Origin: Rhyacophila brunnea
Lineage: Eukaryota; Arthropoda; Insecta; Trichoptera; Rhyacophilidae
Reading direction: 5' to 3'
Length of the DNA stretch: 64,000 nucleotides
Assembly (NCBI GenBank): GCA_022495005.1
Contig: JAGYXB010000440.1
Location: 434,001-498,000, forward strand
Shown: piece after piece, positions 1 through 12,458 of the stretch
How positions within the stretch are numbered: the first letter of the stretch is position 1
Layout of the letters: each line of letters opens with the position of its first letter
Made by a program: the position numbers and the translations under genes
Notes under the pieces: model-generated
What the model saw: the letters and a program-made list of their open reading frames with translations, nothing else
Database searches by the model: none
What the model was told of the DNA's origin: nothing

Positions 1-1206
1 GTGGCTAGTAGTCTAGATTCTAGAAGTGTCTATACATACACAAGTATGTTTCTATATTATTGTTTAGTTTTCAATACGTAGAACGCATTCTCGCGAGACC
101 TGTGTTTTCCATAAATCTTCATAGTTTCCCGAAATTGTGTTGGGACTTTGAGGGTTCACGTCGCATATCTATTTTCAAGAATATAAAAATAAAGTAAAAT
201 ATATTTTTTTTTAATATCAGTTGGCATTAGGATTTGCAATCCCGGTACACCGATAGATTTACCGAGAAAGCCGGAATAACGGTATTATATCTCCAGATAT
301 ATCTCGAATATGTAAAAGGTATTTTTGTGAACTAAAAAAGGATGAATACCTACTAAAGATGATGAATCTCCTTCCAAATGGAGCCTTCTATGGTTTACTA
401 CATTTACTACTATGCCCAGACACTCCGCGCTGTATTCTATAAACTATCATCAGTGATAATTGATAGGTTGAGGTGATAAATAAATAACTCAATCCGTGTT
501 AGCATATTGATCGGCGATATTAAATATGTTACCGAAATTACAAATTCTCCATTTCTCGAAAATAATATCCATTTCTCGGAGTGTCCAATTATTGTAAACT
601 CAGTTTAGTGCAGATTGCTTCCGCGATATCCATTTTTCCACATAGTCAGCTATATCCGATGACGCAAACTCCATATAGTAGCTGTCTCAATTACAATAAT
701 TATTTCCTAAATATTCTTTTCAAGATATTATTTTGATTGTGAGTACATCAATAAATAGCGGATCATAATTCATTGGACATGTCACTCGAATATAAGTTCC
801 TGGTCTGTTAGTATCTCAGTCTCGGAATAGCTCCACACAACATCTCATTCTACCGAGATCGGACCTTGGAACAGTAGATATCATAAGTATTGTAATATAA
901 CTACTGTAACCTACTCTTGCACCGACTGTTTACGCTGCAAATAAAACTCGCTCCTGCATCCATCAGAGCAACCACCAAATCTCGACTTTTCATATCTCCT
1001 TCTGACGACCTCTTCATCCACAACACCATGACTCCCACAGGTCTGTAGCTATAACCATGGCCTTGGCGCATACCCACCAATCGCACGTGGTGAAAATACA
1101 AATACAGCTAGCTACCCCATATTGATTATACAGGAAAAAATCTAGGAAACTATATAACTGAAGAAGACAAATTCATTGGCTGAAATATTTAAGGGCACGA
1201 TTTTAA
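1..1206. other. No supported gene
   Basis: AT-rich sequence with stops in all frames. I see no coding exon, inverted repeat or tRNA-like segment. The right-hand end may hold more of the broken retrotransposon that follows, since the open frame of that element begins only at about 1207. Confidence 0.5.
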
Positions 1207-2417
1207 CAATACAAAGGAAATATTCAAAATAACTATACACCGTACTGCCATGAATACAAAACAACATTTACTTCGATTGACATAAATACTGAGCTAGGCC
1301 ACAGACTTAAAAGTTCCAATAATCCAAATTTAGAAATAAACAATATCATTTCTCGGGGTGGTTTGTGTGCAATTTATACAGATGGCAGTAAAGTTCAAGA
1401 TTCCCCTTCAGTTGGAACTTCATGTATTTGTCCGGAATTGGATATTCAAATAAAAAGAAGCATTAATCAAAATGCATCTGTATTTACTGCGGAATGTATT
1501 GCTTTGAATGATGCACTTGACATAGCGCTCAAACACGTCAACAAAAATATAATCATTTTTACGGACTCACTCAGTGCTCTCCAATGTCTACTTTTTCCAA
1601 AATTTGGCGTAAAAACCAATTTATATATACTTGAGATTAAAAAAAGGTTTAACAAATTTATACAAACAACTTCAAATAACAGCAAAATTACATTCTACTG
1701 GATTCCTTCACACGTTGGAATTCTGGGGAACGAGAACGCAGATAGCCTTGCAAAAACAGCAACTCTTGAGAGGAGCAGTGATAAACTCCCCATACCGTAT
1801 ACAGACGTTTTTGAAACATTCAAGAAAATAGCCAAAACTGAAACAGATAGTTTATTAAAAGAACAAGGTCTAACAAAGGGGAAAAAGTACTTTCAAAGTT
1901 ATTACAATCCTGAAACCAAACCATGGTATACCAATAAAATGCTAAATAGAGAAACAATCGTCACAATCAATCGCTGCAGAGCAGACCATTATAATCTTGC
2001 CTCATCCCTGGCTCGCTTGGGTATAATAAATGACCCTGGGTGCCGGTGCGGAAGTGAGACTGAAGATGTTAACCACGTAGTTTGGCAATGTTCTTTGTAT
2101 GACACCCAGAGACAGCGGCTTCTTAAAGATTTAAGTAAACAAAACTACCAATTGCCACTGGATCTCACGATATTTTTGGCTCGACCGAATATCAAGGCGT
2201 TCCAGTGTGTCCAAATGTTTCTGAGTGAGTGTGGCCTACAAGTCTAAACTTCTTTTCTTTTTCTCTTTTTTTTTTCTTCTTCCTCTACCGTAAATTTGTA
2301 TTGTAATAACTGTATGAGAAATTATTGTAATAATGTGTATATATAGTGTATGTTAAAAAGTAAAGCTAAATAAGACTCAATTGAGACTTCAGAGCTTAAT
2401 AAAAAAAAAAAAAAAAA
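1207..2417 (+). mobile_element. 5'-truncated non-LTR retrotransposon (RNase H-bearing, I/R1-like superclade)
   Basis: The segment carries the last part of an ORF2-type polyprotein (RNase H and zinc knuckle), a pyrimidine-rich 3' untranslated region of about 150 bases, an AATAAA-type signal and a poly(A) tract at about 2400-2417. Endonuclease and reverse transcriptase are absent, as expected from 5' truncation during target-primed reverse transcription. An RNase H domain is known from the I, R1 and LOA groups and is usually absent from Jockey. I could not find a target-site duplication, so the left boundary is only the last upstream in-frame stop. Confidence 0.75.
1363..2247 (+). pseudogene. 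ORF2 C-terminal fragment: RNase H domain plus zf-RVT zinc knuckle
   Basis: The reading frame is open from 1207 (after a TAA at 1204) to the stop at 2245-2247 and has no credible start, so this is the tail of a larger protein. Counting from the TTG at 1363, an RNase HI fold is visible with its four acidic residues: Asp7 in YTDGSK, Glu44 in FTAECIAL, Asp68 in IFTDS and Asp127 in GNENADSLAK. His117 in IPSHVG is also in place. About 100 residues further on, a Cys-rich segment (CRCG, then NHVVWQC) matches the zinc knuckle that closes these ORFs. The enzyme would remove RNA from the RNA:DNA hybrid during retrotransposition. All catalytic residues are present, so the fragment is fairly young, but without RT it cannot act alone. 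Confidence 0.85.
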
Positions 2418-3300
2418 GGTCTAAAAAAAACAGATACAAGTAGTTTTATAATGGTCAACTAAATAAATAAAAAATTCATTTCTTTTCCTAAATGAGTAAT
2501 TATGTGTTCGATTTTTTTTAGTGGCATAACTTCACATTATTATCTACATGAATACAAACACTGAAAAAAACTGGACAAATCGTCATGTTTCGTCAAATCC
2601 TGGGATGTTATTTGTAATGAATTTGTTTTGTCGGCGATGTTATGGTACAGTTTTATTTGATATTAATAGTTAATACAGTAGGTTAATTAAAATCGACTAA
2701 TATAATGTTAAATTAATTTCATAGCTCCACATGCTCTCTAGCGAACGCTAGTGGATTAAAATGGCTGGTGAATTGATTAATTTCACTGCATAATAAAATA
2801 AATAATGAATTATTATAATATGGTGAGCGAAGAAAGTTATTTATTACTTATTACCTACTCGATAAACAGCATATTATTATTATTAGTGATATCAATTCTT
2901 ATTTAATATTAATATTCTTCAGTTGCTCTGCTTGGAAAGTAAATAAATAAAGATAAATTAATTAATATGTATGAGCTCTGTAATGGTAATGCAATGAAAA
3001 TAAAAACGATAAAGAAATAATTATTATTCTGCTCTTATAAAATAGTGTTCGTTGAATATCATATTGGAAGGCAATGGCCAGAAAATTTACAGACTCGTTA
3101 TGTGAGAAATGCGTAATAAATAATTTATTAATCTACAATCATACAAATCGAGAAACTCTGTCCCATATTATGAAATACCAAATAAGACAACAACTAAGAA
3201 CCCACGGACAATAATTGAACGCAGACGACAACTTGGCAATTATATTTTAATTTCAGGATATTTACTATTTCTTTCTGTATCAATAATAATAATTGTAAAG
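2418..3300. other. No supported gene
   Basis: Very AT-rich sequence with ATT/TAA runs. No open frame of note and no inverted repeat seen. Confidence 0.5.
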
Positions 3301-3303
3301 GTA

Positions 3304-3642
3304 GGCCCGTTTTCGACGTGACACCGGTGTCGCGCTAGATATAATATAGGAGGCCTTTGTATTCGAATAAAGGGTCCTTTGTATTAAGTTTATGAACGCC
3401 CAGAACTAATGAGTCAACGCATAATTTCGCGATATAAATTAGAACATAAAACTGGCTGTGGTCATAAAAACATGTGTATCGGCGGCTTGAGAATGTAGCG
3501 GCCGACGGAAAAGTGTACCGGACACGCTTTGACTCATTAGCTCGGGGCGTTCGTAAACATAATACAAATGCCCTTTCATTCGAATACAAAGGCCTCCTTA
3601 TTATATACGAGCGCGACACCGGTGTCCCGTCTGACACGGGCC
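3304..3642. mobile_element. Tourist/PIF-Harbinger-like MITE
   Basis: A long imperfect inverted repeat: the left arm 3304-3420 pairs with the right arm at about 3525-3642. Shared blocks include GACACCGGTGTCGCGCT, AGGAGGCCTTTGTATTCGAA and GAACGCC. The ends read GGCCCGT, typical of Tourist-like termini. The flanks are GTA (3301-3303) and TTA (3643-3645), consistent with one substitution in a three-base TWA target duplication. The short overlapping ORFs here are read-through of the arms. Assignment to Harbinger rests on end sequence and TSD length only. Confidence 0.7.
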
Positions 3643-3974
3643 TTACTGTATCCTTGAGATCAATGCACACTGGAAGCGGCGCGCGTAGGGTAGGCGGCGC
3701 GAGAGGCTCTTTAAGCAGGTTGCTCTGCGCACACCGCCGTGCGCATGTTATACTTATGCATGGACTAAAAGGAACACTCTAATATTACGTATTATTAAAC
3801 ACTATGTGTGGTAAAATAAAGTAATCAATAGACAATAAATGTTTAAATGTGATATAGCTTTTAATTTAGTTTGTGAATCTATTCTGTACTGTCAATTGGC
3901 CGGTTAAAATCATGGAGGCGCATTTTTTTTATTTTTTTAACACCACAACATACCATGAGGCCCAATAACAGTAG

Positions 3975-4368
3975 CATGGCCCCCACAAGGGGGGGGGGCT
4001 GACAGGGCTCTAGCCTGGGGCAAGTCGACCAGATACGTGAGATAAACACACATTACAAATTTGCTTTAATAATAAAAAAAAAGTCGCCTGCGGACGCTAT
4101 TTTCCTTCAATAATATTATTATTTAAAGTTATGTGGTTGTATGATACAATTTTTAATTTGTGTATCAATACTCGACATCTCCATAATTCTAATGGATGTA
4201 TTAATTAAAATACACAATAAAGCACTAAACGTACAGATTAATTTTACCTCATACAGCATTTGGAAAACGATACTGTGGAGCATCATACTGCCTTTATGCT
4301 TAGCGATAGGTAGGGGGGCCCGCCAAAGATCCTAGCCTGGGGGCCCGCTTCACGATGTGGGGCCCATG
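3975..4368 (+). mobile_element. Non-autonomous hAT element, CATGGCCCCC family, copy A
   Basis: Ends are CATGGCCCCCACA and TGTGGGGCCCATG. The flanking octamers AACAGTAG (3967-3974) and GACAGTAG (4369-4376) agree at seven of eight bases, the TSD length of hAT transposons. After the left end and a G-run the element goes straight into GCTGACAGGGCTCTAGCCTG. The same sequence encodes part of the transposase C-terminus in the larger copy at 35998-36540. So this is an internally deleted derivative that keeps the transposase 3' end. The coding frame is closed soon after the junction, so it must depend on a transposase made elsewhere. Confidence 0.85.
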
Positions 4369-4376
4369 GACAGTAG

Positions 4377-4540
4377 TGTAGTAAAACCGTACCTAGTGTA
4401 TTTAATAATATAAGTGAAACAATCACAACCAACCAGACCTTGAGATAATCACATAAATATATTGTTACCTCACCGTGTCGAACCCGAAGCCCCCGGGTGA
4501 TAAGCCAGCGCCTTACGCACTGGACTACGAGGGCTACCTG
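4377..4540 (-). mobile_element. tRNA-derived SINE, family 1, copy 1
   Basis: The reverse strand reads a tRNA-like head (GTAAGGCGCTGGC, then GGGTTCGACACGG, a degenerate B box) followed by a body shared with the SINE at 19304-19491 (TTTATGTG, CTCAAGG/AGCCTGG, TTGTGATTGTT). It starts next to the right TSD of the hAT copy at 3975-4368. No clear TSD of its own was found. Confidence 0.7.
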
Positions 4541-5276
4541 TTTGGCAAAACCGAAAGAACCGCGAGACACCAATGGATACGGAATTCAATAAAGCCACAC
4601 GATAAGATCAATGTTTTTTTATTCAAGGGAATAAAATGATTAGAAAGAGGTTCGTGCTTAAATGGGTACCGACAAGAGTTAAAATACTAGGGGATGACTG
4701 ACTGGCATCAACGCTGGATGCTTAGGGATGATGGACTGGATGGACTGGATGATGAGGGTGTTTATAATTATTGGTTATTCATAGATACTAGGTAAGACGT
4801 GAACGAACATCATGAACTAATTTTCATACTCACTAAGTACATATTATAAAGCTAATAATCACACGTGACGATCGCGAGAGAAACTATTAAAGTTTTTTTT
4901 AGCACGATTGTTTTTGCAATTAGTAATAGCAAAACATTCGTCGAGAGAACTATACCTTGATGAGACTATAACTTGTAAGACAAGCTTTTTCATATTCTTA
5001 AAAAACAAAAAATAGTACATATTTAGCAATGTTATTAACCTGCCTTGTTCTGCTGAGTCAAGTCACGTAAGACAGGTTCTCAAGTATTTTTTTATAGTTT
5101 CATCCATTTTATATTTCAGCTATTCCTAGTTAATCATTAACGAAATAAATAGCTAGTAAATATCGCCGAAGAAAAAAATATTAACATAATGACTGTATTA
5201 TCGTCGCCAAAGTTTTGATTTAAAAACACGGTATTATTGAGAAACTGGCAAGGTGCAATGAACTAAGTTTTTTTAA
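4541..5276. other. No supported gene; short GGACTGGATGAT tandem tract
   Basis: Around 4735-4755 the motif GGATGGACT is repeated in tandem. The rest is AT-rich without a recognisable feature. Confidence 0.4.
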
Positions 5277-5480
5277 ACCATGTCCGATTTTAAGAAGATC
5301 GTATTGGTCTCTACAGATTGGAGGTTGTATTAACATTTTTAAATATTTTTTTACTATAAAAGAATGTGAGCCGCTTGCCCAACATGTTAGGTCCATACTC
5401 TGAGTCCAAACACACATTGAAAAACATATGCCAGACTCGAGATTCGAGCCCGGGACCCACGACATTATATACTATAGTTA
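5277..5480 (-). mobile_element. tRNA-derived SINE, family 2, copy 1
   Basis: On the reverse strand: GTCGTGGGTCCCGGGCTCG (B-box region of the tRNA-like head), then a body with TGTTTTTCAATGTGTG, TATGGACCTAACATGTTG and, at the 3' end, AAAATCGGACATGG. The same order is found at 48299-48500 and 50650-50890. The A-box end has decayed into AT-rich sequence. Confidence 0.7.
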
Positions 5481-7585
5481 AATATATAAATCGAGTTAGA
5501 CAACGATGCCAAAGAACCCCCTTTATCCATACAGGAGACGCATTTATATACGAAAAAAGATTAATAAGCTAGTAATTAAATTATTTGCAAGACATTTCGT
5601 ACTGCAGATTATATTATAGCAAGGTAAATTGCCACACTGAGATAAAAACCTTAAGCATTTGTGTTACAATCTTTAAATACGTATGTTATATTGTGAGCCA
5701 CAGGTGCATTCTTTAAATGAATTAACACGTAAAATCATAACCACAAAACGTAAGTAAGGTACTTACCAAAACATTGATGTACGAGTTCTTTTTCTATATT
5801 TATCAATTTATTCAACTACACTATAAACATTGTAGAACTAATCAAATGTTTTATTTTAAAAAGTTTGTATGTGTTTTTCGATTCTTCTGTTTATTCAAAG
5901 ACCTTTCCATCCTGTTGCAGTGTCGCTTTAGATAGTCAATCCACCGTCCTTTCTTTTGAAATTCTTTAATTAATAGGTAGGTATGTCCCACAGTTTGCAG
6001 TTTTTGACAATTTTCCGTTGAAGCACGATTTTTCAGGTCTATTTTCTATAAGCCACGTTTCCAAGTGTGAGTCCAAAGATGTTTCTACCAAACATTGCCT
6101 CTATTAGAGTAGGTTCCTAGTTCTTTGAGGGTACTAGTTTGAAATGATAGGTGCGGTATGTATTTCCCACATATAATAAAATTACACTCGTCTCCCTGAA
6201 TAAACGATAAACATGAACGTTAGCGAGTCTTCCATCTCACTAACGGGAGGAAAAGGTTTCGCCGGGTTGGGTCTAATATTATGGAAAAGAATAATATGTA
6301 GATATGCCTCTGGCATCAATTTCCGAGAGAAAAACACCGCAGGATAATGGCGCACAGATGTTCAAGTCGTGATAATGAAATTTGGCGTACTCGCATATTA
6401 CTTTTTGAAACATGAAAGCATATGAAAATTGTTTTCGCATGAAAAATAGTTCAATTTATTAGTTTGCACATATTATATACCGATAGTAAAAGTATACGTA
6501 TGATTAATGTCTATCTACTTAGCTGCTGAGTGGTTTTTTATACTGAACTGACGTTAATGCGGTACGTAGTCATTATTAATGAATTATGTTTGAATTTATA
6601 AGTAAGTACAGAAATTTGGCATGGCATTAAATGACCCACGGTAGTACAACAGTGTGTGCATGTTTAATTGCTAGATGTGTAAAAAATCACACAATATGTG
6701 TTTGCTTGATTCACAGTAAGGACACAATGGTTTGGGCGCATAGAACAAAGATATAAATCGTAACCTCAATACTACACTAGATAACTAACACTGATTTGGT
6801 CATTGTTGGGAAAATGAAATTTAAACTTTACTTGATTAATAACATAAATCTAGGCTATAATTATTATTTAAAATAAAAATGGAAAATTGTGCTTGTCTAA
6901 TTGGGAACAATTAAATAATGTTCGATTGCATAAAAATATTGTAGATATATTATTTTATTTATTTAATGCATTTTTATGGTTTTAAAGTGTCTAAAATTTT
7001 CAAACACATAATTAATACAGTTCCCATTAACTTCTGACATACCTAGTTTTATCATTTTGTACAGAAAGAAAAATGTAGAATCATATTCAATAGCTATCTC
7101 AGGTGACGAATGTAATAGGAAGTTGCTATGAAACAATGTTTTGAAGTCAGGCTCGGTTTATTACTCAGGCTATAAATGTATAAATCAAGCAAGAAACACA
7201 AAAGTTTCAAAGTGTCTCTCTGAACATATTACCAATATTGAATGCGCGTTTCGCTTACGTGACAAACTTTAATGTACATTAATATGACACAGATGTGACT
7301 GACACGTGTTTAAGTTTATTTCATATTATTTCTCCACATTCGAGATTTAAAGCTTGTTACTATCGCACCCAGACGTTACCTTCCGTCACTTATTACTTAT
7401 TACTATGATTATGTATATTATCTTCCCTGATTGGGCGAACCGCGAAGAGATAAAAAAATCGTCAGATAAAATAACGTCCGTTAATTAAAATAAAACACAA
7501 AATATTTCTATTCAACTATCAACTATTTCTTTTATTCAAACGAATAATTCACAAGATTTAAGAATATATCATTCTGATTATTGAA
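5481..7585. other. No supported gene
   Basis: About 2.1 kb of AT-rich DNA. No ORF with domain similarity, no TIR pair and no tRNA-like box found by eye. Confidence 0.5.
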
Positions 7586-7912
7586 CATTATATAATTTAG
7601 AAAAACACTTTCTGAGAGAGTATATTATAACCAATAGAAAAAATCTTTTTTGAAAAAAGTAAGCCACCCCGGCCGGGAATCGAACCCTGCATCTCCACGG
7701 GTAAACGCCCCAATCGTCGCATTTATCCAATATGCTACGGTGTGACATACTAATAGCGACAAATTTTAACTATTGGTCATTTTAATACCTACCCATCAGC
7801 GCTCTTCGAAATCAACGAAATCACGGCCGGGTGGCTTACTTTTTTCAAAAAAGATTTTTTCTATTCGTTATAATATACTCTCTCAGAAAGTGTTTTTCTA
7901 AATTATATAATG
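7586..7912. mobile_element. TIR element with tRNA-like core, copy 1
   Basis: Terminal inverted repeats of about 90 bp begin CATTATATAATTTAG and include AACACTTTCTGAGAGAGTAT and AAAAAGTAAGCCACC. They match the right arm 7824-7912 apart from a few bases. The 147 bases between the arms begin with a tRNA-like segment. The same architecture and related arm sequence occur at 56291-56502. I did not find a convincing target-site duplication. Confidence 0.7.
7665..7745 (-). repeat. tRNA-like segment (Pol III A and B boxes)
   Basis: The reverse strand shows TAGCATATTGG (7727-7737; A-box consensus TRGCNNAGTGG) and GGTTCGATTCC (7676-7686; a perfect match to B-box GGTTCGANTCC), about 40 bases apart. I could not fold a convincing acceptor or anticodon stem, so I do not call a tRNA gene. 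Confidence 0.6.
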
Positions 7913-9073
7913 TACAAAATTTAGTATTTATTCCACATAGTTCAATATGTATCTATGTATGTTAATAAGAATATTTCGAAATTAATTGAACTCCATATTT
8001 TAATAAATTGCCATCATTAATTGTTATAGAACGCAAACGTTGAATCTACGGCGTAAAACCCACTTAACACAGCAAGTGGGGCTCTCGCGCAAAATTTCAC
8101 AAGTGGCGCGTAAATCATCGAAAATACAACGTAATCAAATACGCCAGCGCACACTGGATTTGACGACGCATTATGCGCGCCCGCCCCATGAGTCATCGTT
8201 TTTTGGCTTCTCGGCGATACGAATGAACGAAAATACAATGCAGTCCATTCATTGAACGCGGCGAGCAAAATCACGCTCTGGAAGCGTCGTCGATCGACGG
8301 GCGAGAAGCCATTAATTAATAACAGAGAACTCATTGTTTAATTTTATTGCGTGTCCGATATTTCGCTGGTAGAATATTGTCATCGTGAATATTAATTACA
8401 AGCCCCGAAATAATATAATATTTTTATTGCTTTGTTATGAGAGACGCTGATAAGTGATAATAATAATTATTTTGTGCTTCTTGGGCCCCTTATTACATAG
8501 GTGAAGGGGAATGCGCGGGTGGGAGGGGGCCTACTCAGTAGTGAGCGCGTCGAGCGCTTTTTTGGTGGGCTTTATGCCTACAGTAGGCAGTTACGCATGT
8601 GAAACGCATTCATAGCATAAAACTCTACGCGTGAGAAAATTTAAACACACAATCATACTGAATGCGAATTTGTGAGAATCGATACAGATATTGTTATACG
8701 TGCTGTCTAATTATGCAGGGAAACTTAATTTAAATAAAAATGTATGCACAATGTGTCTGCTGGAGCGCGAATATGCATTAAGTATTAAGTTTGTAATCCA
8801 TGTAGGCTGAAGTGACAGGCCATGATCGAAAATGATTATTTATAAAAACAATGTAAATTTATTAATAGATTACATTAAAAAATTAGAAGTTTCTAGTCAG
8901 CTGGATTATTGTTTCAATTAATTATTATCTTTTATTTTACTCAATACCTAGCTTGAATGTTAGGATTATTATTATTGAATATAATATATATTTTTGAAAA
9001 ACCCCAGACATGTCTACTCCTTCATAGAAAAAAATTCAAAGTCACACCTTTAACAATCCGGTGAGAGGCTAAA
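7913..9073. other. No supported gene; locally GC-richer, CpG-containing patch
   Basis: About 8030-8300 is clearly richer in CG dinucleotides than its surroundings and contains long but unconvincing overlapping frames on both strands. It could be a regulatory patch or old repeat; I see no domain. Confidence 0.3.
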
Positions 9074-9434
9074 GTTATGATTATATTATTGAGATGTACG
9101 TCGCGTACTGTCACGCTGTCAAGGCGACAAATTTAGTCTATGGTTTTGTCATTTTGCAGAATATTTTGAACAATCACCGCCTCGGTAAATTCAATGATGG
9201 AGAGTGCCAACTCTAATGTAATAGTACTTTGTATTATTATTCATCATTCATGCTAATTTCAATTAATTTTAACAGTTTATACGTGTGCGTACGTTATAAT
9301 TACTTGTGATATTATATCCATATATAATATATTGGATTAGGGATGGGAAAATTAAACATTTTTTTCCCGTAGCGGTAGCTGACTGTGACGGCACGTGATA
9401 GTACGCGACGTGCATCTCAATATAATCACAACTT
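9074..9434. repeat. Inverted-repeat (foldback/MITE-like) element
   Basis: The left arm near 9074-9115 (TGATTATATTATTGAGATGTA, CGTCGCGTACTGTCACG) pairs imperfectly with the right arm near 9395-9434 (CGTGATAGTACGCGACGTG, CATCTCAATATAATCACAA). Both arms contain the GTCGCGTACT core. Ends and TSD are not resolved. Confidence 0.5.
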
Positions 9435-12204
9435 AATAGTTTCAACTTCCATTTTTACTTTTTGTAAATATTTTCTTAATTCTGACATAGTACTTTTCCA
9501 TCCAGCTCCGATTGTTAATTAAATGGAATTGAACCTGAGGTTGATTGCAAAGTTGTTTACATTCATCAGCCGCCATGTTTTGTTTTTTTTTCTTAAATAT
9601 TTTATGACTAACTTCAAACAAGATTTCTTATTAATGTTAATAACGTTAAGGAAACTTTATTTCGCTATTCACTTTTTCTAATTATTTTTTTAGTCTGCAA
9701 AAAGAAAATGTTTTATGTGCAGTCTTAAATATATGCTTACCGGTTTTGCGATCATTTCAAAATGCTGGAAAATGGATATACCTTAGTATTTTGAAACCAA
9801 CACAATTAAAGGTGGGTTATAAATAAAATTCTAACTAATTCATGTAAGTTTTTATCAATTGAAGTATTTTTTACAATATGAATTTCGCATTTCCGCATCT
9901 TCGTGCAATATACACATTTGCATATTGTAATTAATATTAGAACTTTGCAGGGCATATAGTGATTTTACGGGACGGTAGTCGTTGTTTTAAGTAAGGTTTC
10001 TGAATTGGGATTGGAGACGTCTCTTCGCGAGGGGTTGTATTTGGTATCAATACCCATCTGCAAGTGCAAGAAAGACATAACAAATTTGATCAATAAGTGA
10101 TCGCTAATTTTAAAGGGTACGGGGCCGTATCTGACAAATTCAAATATTCGTTTTTCAGCGTGCTAAATCGACCAATTACTACACTACGACTACTCGAGTT
10201 TTGGCCTTTTCCGAAACGCTGGCGCTTTCCAGTTGCTTAAGCCAACCATTTTGAGATCTCCCGTGGCCCAGTCCAGCCATGTCTGTTTCGGCTGTCAATA
10301 TAAGTACCTAACTGTTTTCAACATCCTGTAAATGAATTCTTATTATGGAATGATCCATGAGGTATCTAAATTTCATAAAAAATGTTTATTTAAATTTGCA
10401 TGAGGACATACTAAATCCGGCTAAAGTATTTAAATTTAATTAAGTAGGTATAGTGTTGCTTTAAAAATAAAATTTTATTCACCATATTATTCAAAGGAAT
10501 CATAAGATAATCCAATGTTAGGAATAAAATATATACAATTGACGTTTCGTAGAAAGCAGTTAAATGATCAATTCTGCTTTGTGAGGGAATGTGGCAGTGA
10601 CGGAGGGTGCCTGTTATTCATAAAGGAAAGTAGACTGTCGTAGATAACTGAAAAAAAGTTGAAGAACTTTTTTAAACAAGATTTTTTTATATTCAGTATT
10701 TTACTGATACCTAAGGTTTACTGAACATAAAATATAATAACTAACTTTTATATAAAAGACAGTTCTGAAAGATAATAGTAAAAAAATGCCAAACGGGGAA
10801 TCAAATTTGCACTAAAAAAATCTACGGTTTCGTTAGTAGACGACCCGGAGATTGCATACTCTGCGCAAAATAACATAGCCATTAAGTACCTAGTCGTTTC
10901 ATATAATTTTGTAGACAATTATCAGATTTCAAGGACCAACACCGTCAAACTTCATATAAAAACTTCGGATTATACCAATCCTTTGTTTGCATGTGTTAGT
11001 AGAAGGTTCGATAAACTTAGATACAGTATATCTGTTTGTAGGTAGGTATGTGAAACTTAAATGCAATACTTAGAGTTGGCTCTGTTGATATTGTTTCACC
11101 TTTTAAATGTCTTTAAGTTATTTAAATTTAAATTTCTTAAAAGGGTAGCATTTAAGTAATCACTTAGTATGAAGTATTCGCCTAGGCAACGAATTTATTA
11201 TTGTCGGACATTTGCAATTCCTTACGTAAACAAACGATTAAACGTCAGAGTGACAGTTGTTACTTTAAAAATAAAAACAACGAGAAATAATTATGTAATT
11301 TAGTAGGTAGATAATATTAGTTAACGAGTATTGAAATAAAACCAAAATCTTGAGTGTGTAATTTAACAATGTAATAAAAGAGCTAGTCGAAGAATCTAGG
11401 TTATCACAAGTTTTGTTTTTGTTTTGTTACGCCAAAGAAGTATAACTTCTAACGCACGTACATAAGTACACACACCGATTTTTTTTTATGTAGGTATGTC
11501 ATTTGTATTCGTTTGATATCTCAATTATCCGGATAACTTTGGAGGCACTATTGTCCGTTTCTCCCGAATATTCGACGGCGAAATGAAAAGTGCATGTCGG
11601 AAATTATGCACAGCGAAAGATAAAGCAATGTGAGGCACTTAAAACGTAACGAAGGATCGCAATAAATTTCACGATCCAACGCGTTGAAGCGGCGGTGGGC
11701 GGGACAGATTGTCGGAGCGGAAGACAAACGGCGATCCCAAAATGGTATCGATCGGGCGGACCCACCCCGAAACGTATGCAGGCGGGCCGAGGACGATATG
11801 ATGACGATAATAATTATTACTATTGCACGAGTGAAGATGTTGAAATGGTGATGGGCGGGACACGCGGCCGGAAGAAGATACCGTAATGTAATTTAATGGT
11901 GTCCTCCAGATATTAAATGGAACGATTGGGTCAGATTTCCCTAACTACTTACGGTTAAATAATGCGTAGGTATTTGTAAAGATGATCAGCATATCGTCGA
12001 TTAGCTGTCAAAACCTCCTTCACTTGGATTATTCAGCAGTTCTGTATTAACTTTTGTTTCTTATTATAATTTTTAACTTTGCCCCTACGTGATCATCTCC
12101 TGAATGATTGTTAACTTAAAGTCATGTATTTTTTATTGAACATTTATAAACACTTTAGACTTTAGAGAAATATATAACCAGAAAATAACTTTTTTTTTAG
12201 ATTC
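9435..12204. other. No supported gene
   Basis: Mostly AT-rich. The patch at 11690-11880 is GC-richer with overlapping frames on both strands but no recognisable domain. A 37-codon minus-strand frame at 10185-10303 begins after a possible acceptor, but it is too short to call. Confidence 0.4.
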
Positions 12205-12403
12205 GTGTCATGAATTCAATTCTGCTTAAAGATGACCAAAAGTTTTAAAAAATGCATTCCCGTCGTGTTCTGATATATTCTAAAAGTTTCAAATGTCTAG
12301 CTAGTCAGGAAGTTAGTTAAAAATCTTGGACAAACAAGAAGAAAATTGTACTGCACAAGAAAAAATCTGTACCGGACAAACAGTAATACGAGTTAATAAA
12401 AAC
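12205..12403 (-). repeat. Dispersed repeat R2, copy 1 (partial)
   Basis: The reverse strand matches the longer copies at 26206-26690 and 58826-59310. Shared blocks include CTTGTTTGTCC, TTTTTAACTAACTTCC, CTAGACATTTGAAAC, TATATCAGAACACG and CATCTTTAAGCAGAATTG. It is shorter than the others and its class is unknown. Confidence 0.75.
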
Positions 12404-12458
12404 GTGGTTAAATAGAATAGTGAAAAGATATTGCAATCAGCAAAGAATATATATATGA

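Noticed and set aside
3335..3782. Overlapping ORFs at 3.3-3.8 kb as genes
   Set aside because: They read through the two arms of the Tourist-like inverted repeat.
8017..8334. Overlapping frames on both strands in a GC-richer patch
   Set aside because: Both strands are open because the patch is poor in TAA/TAG/TGA. No domain or splice signals.
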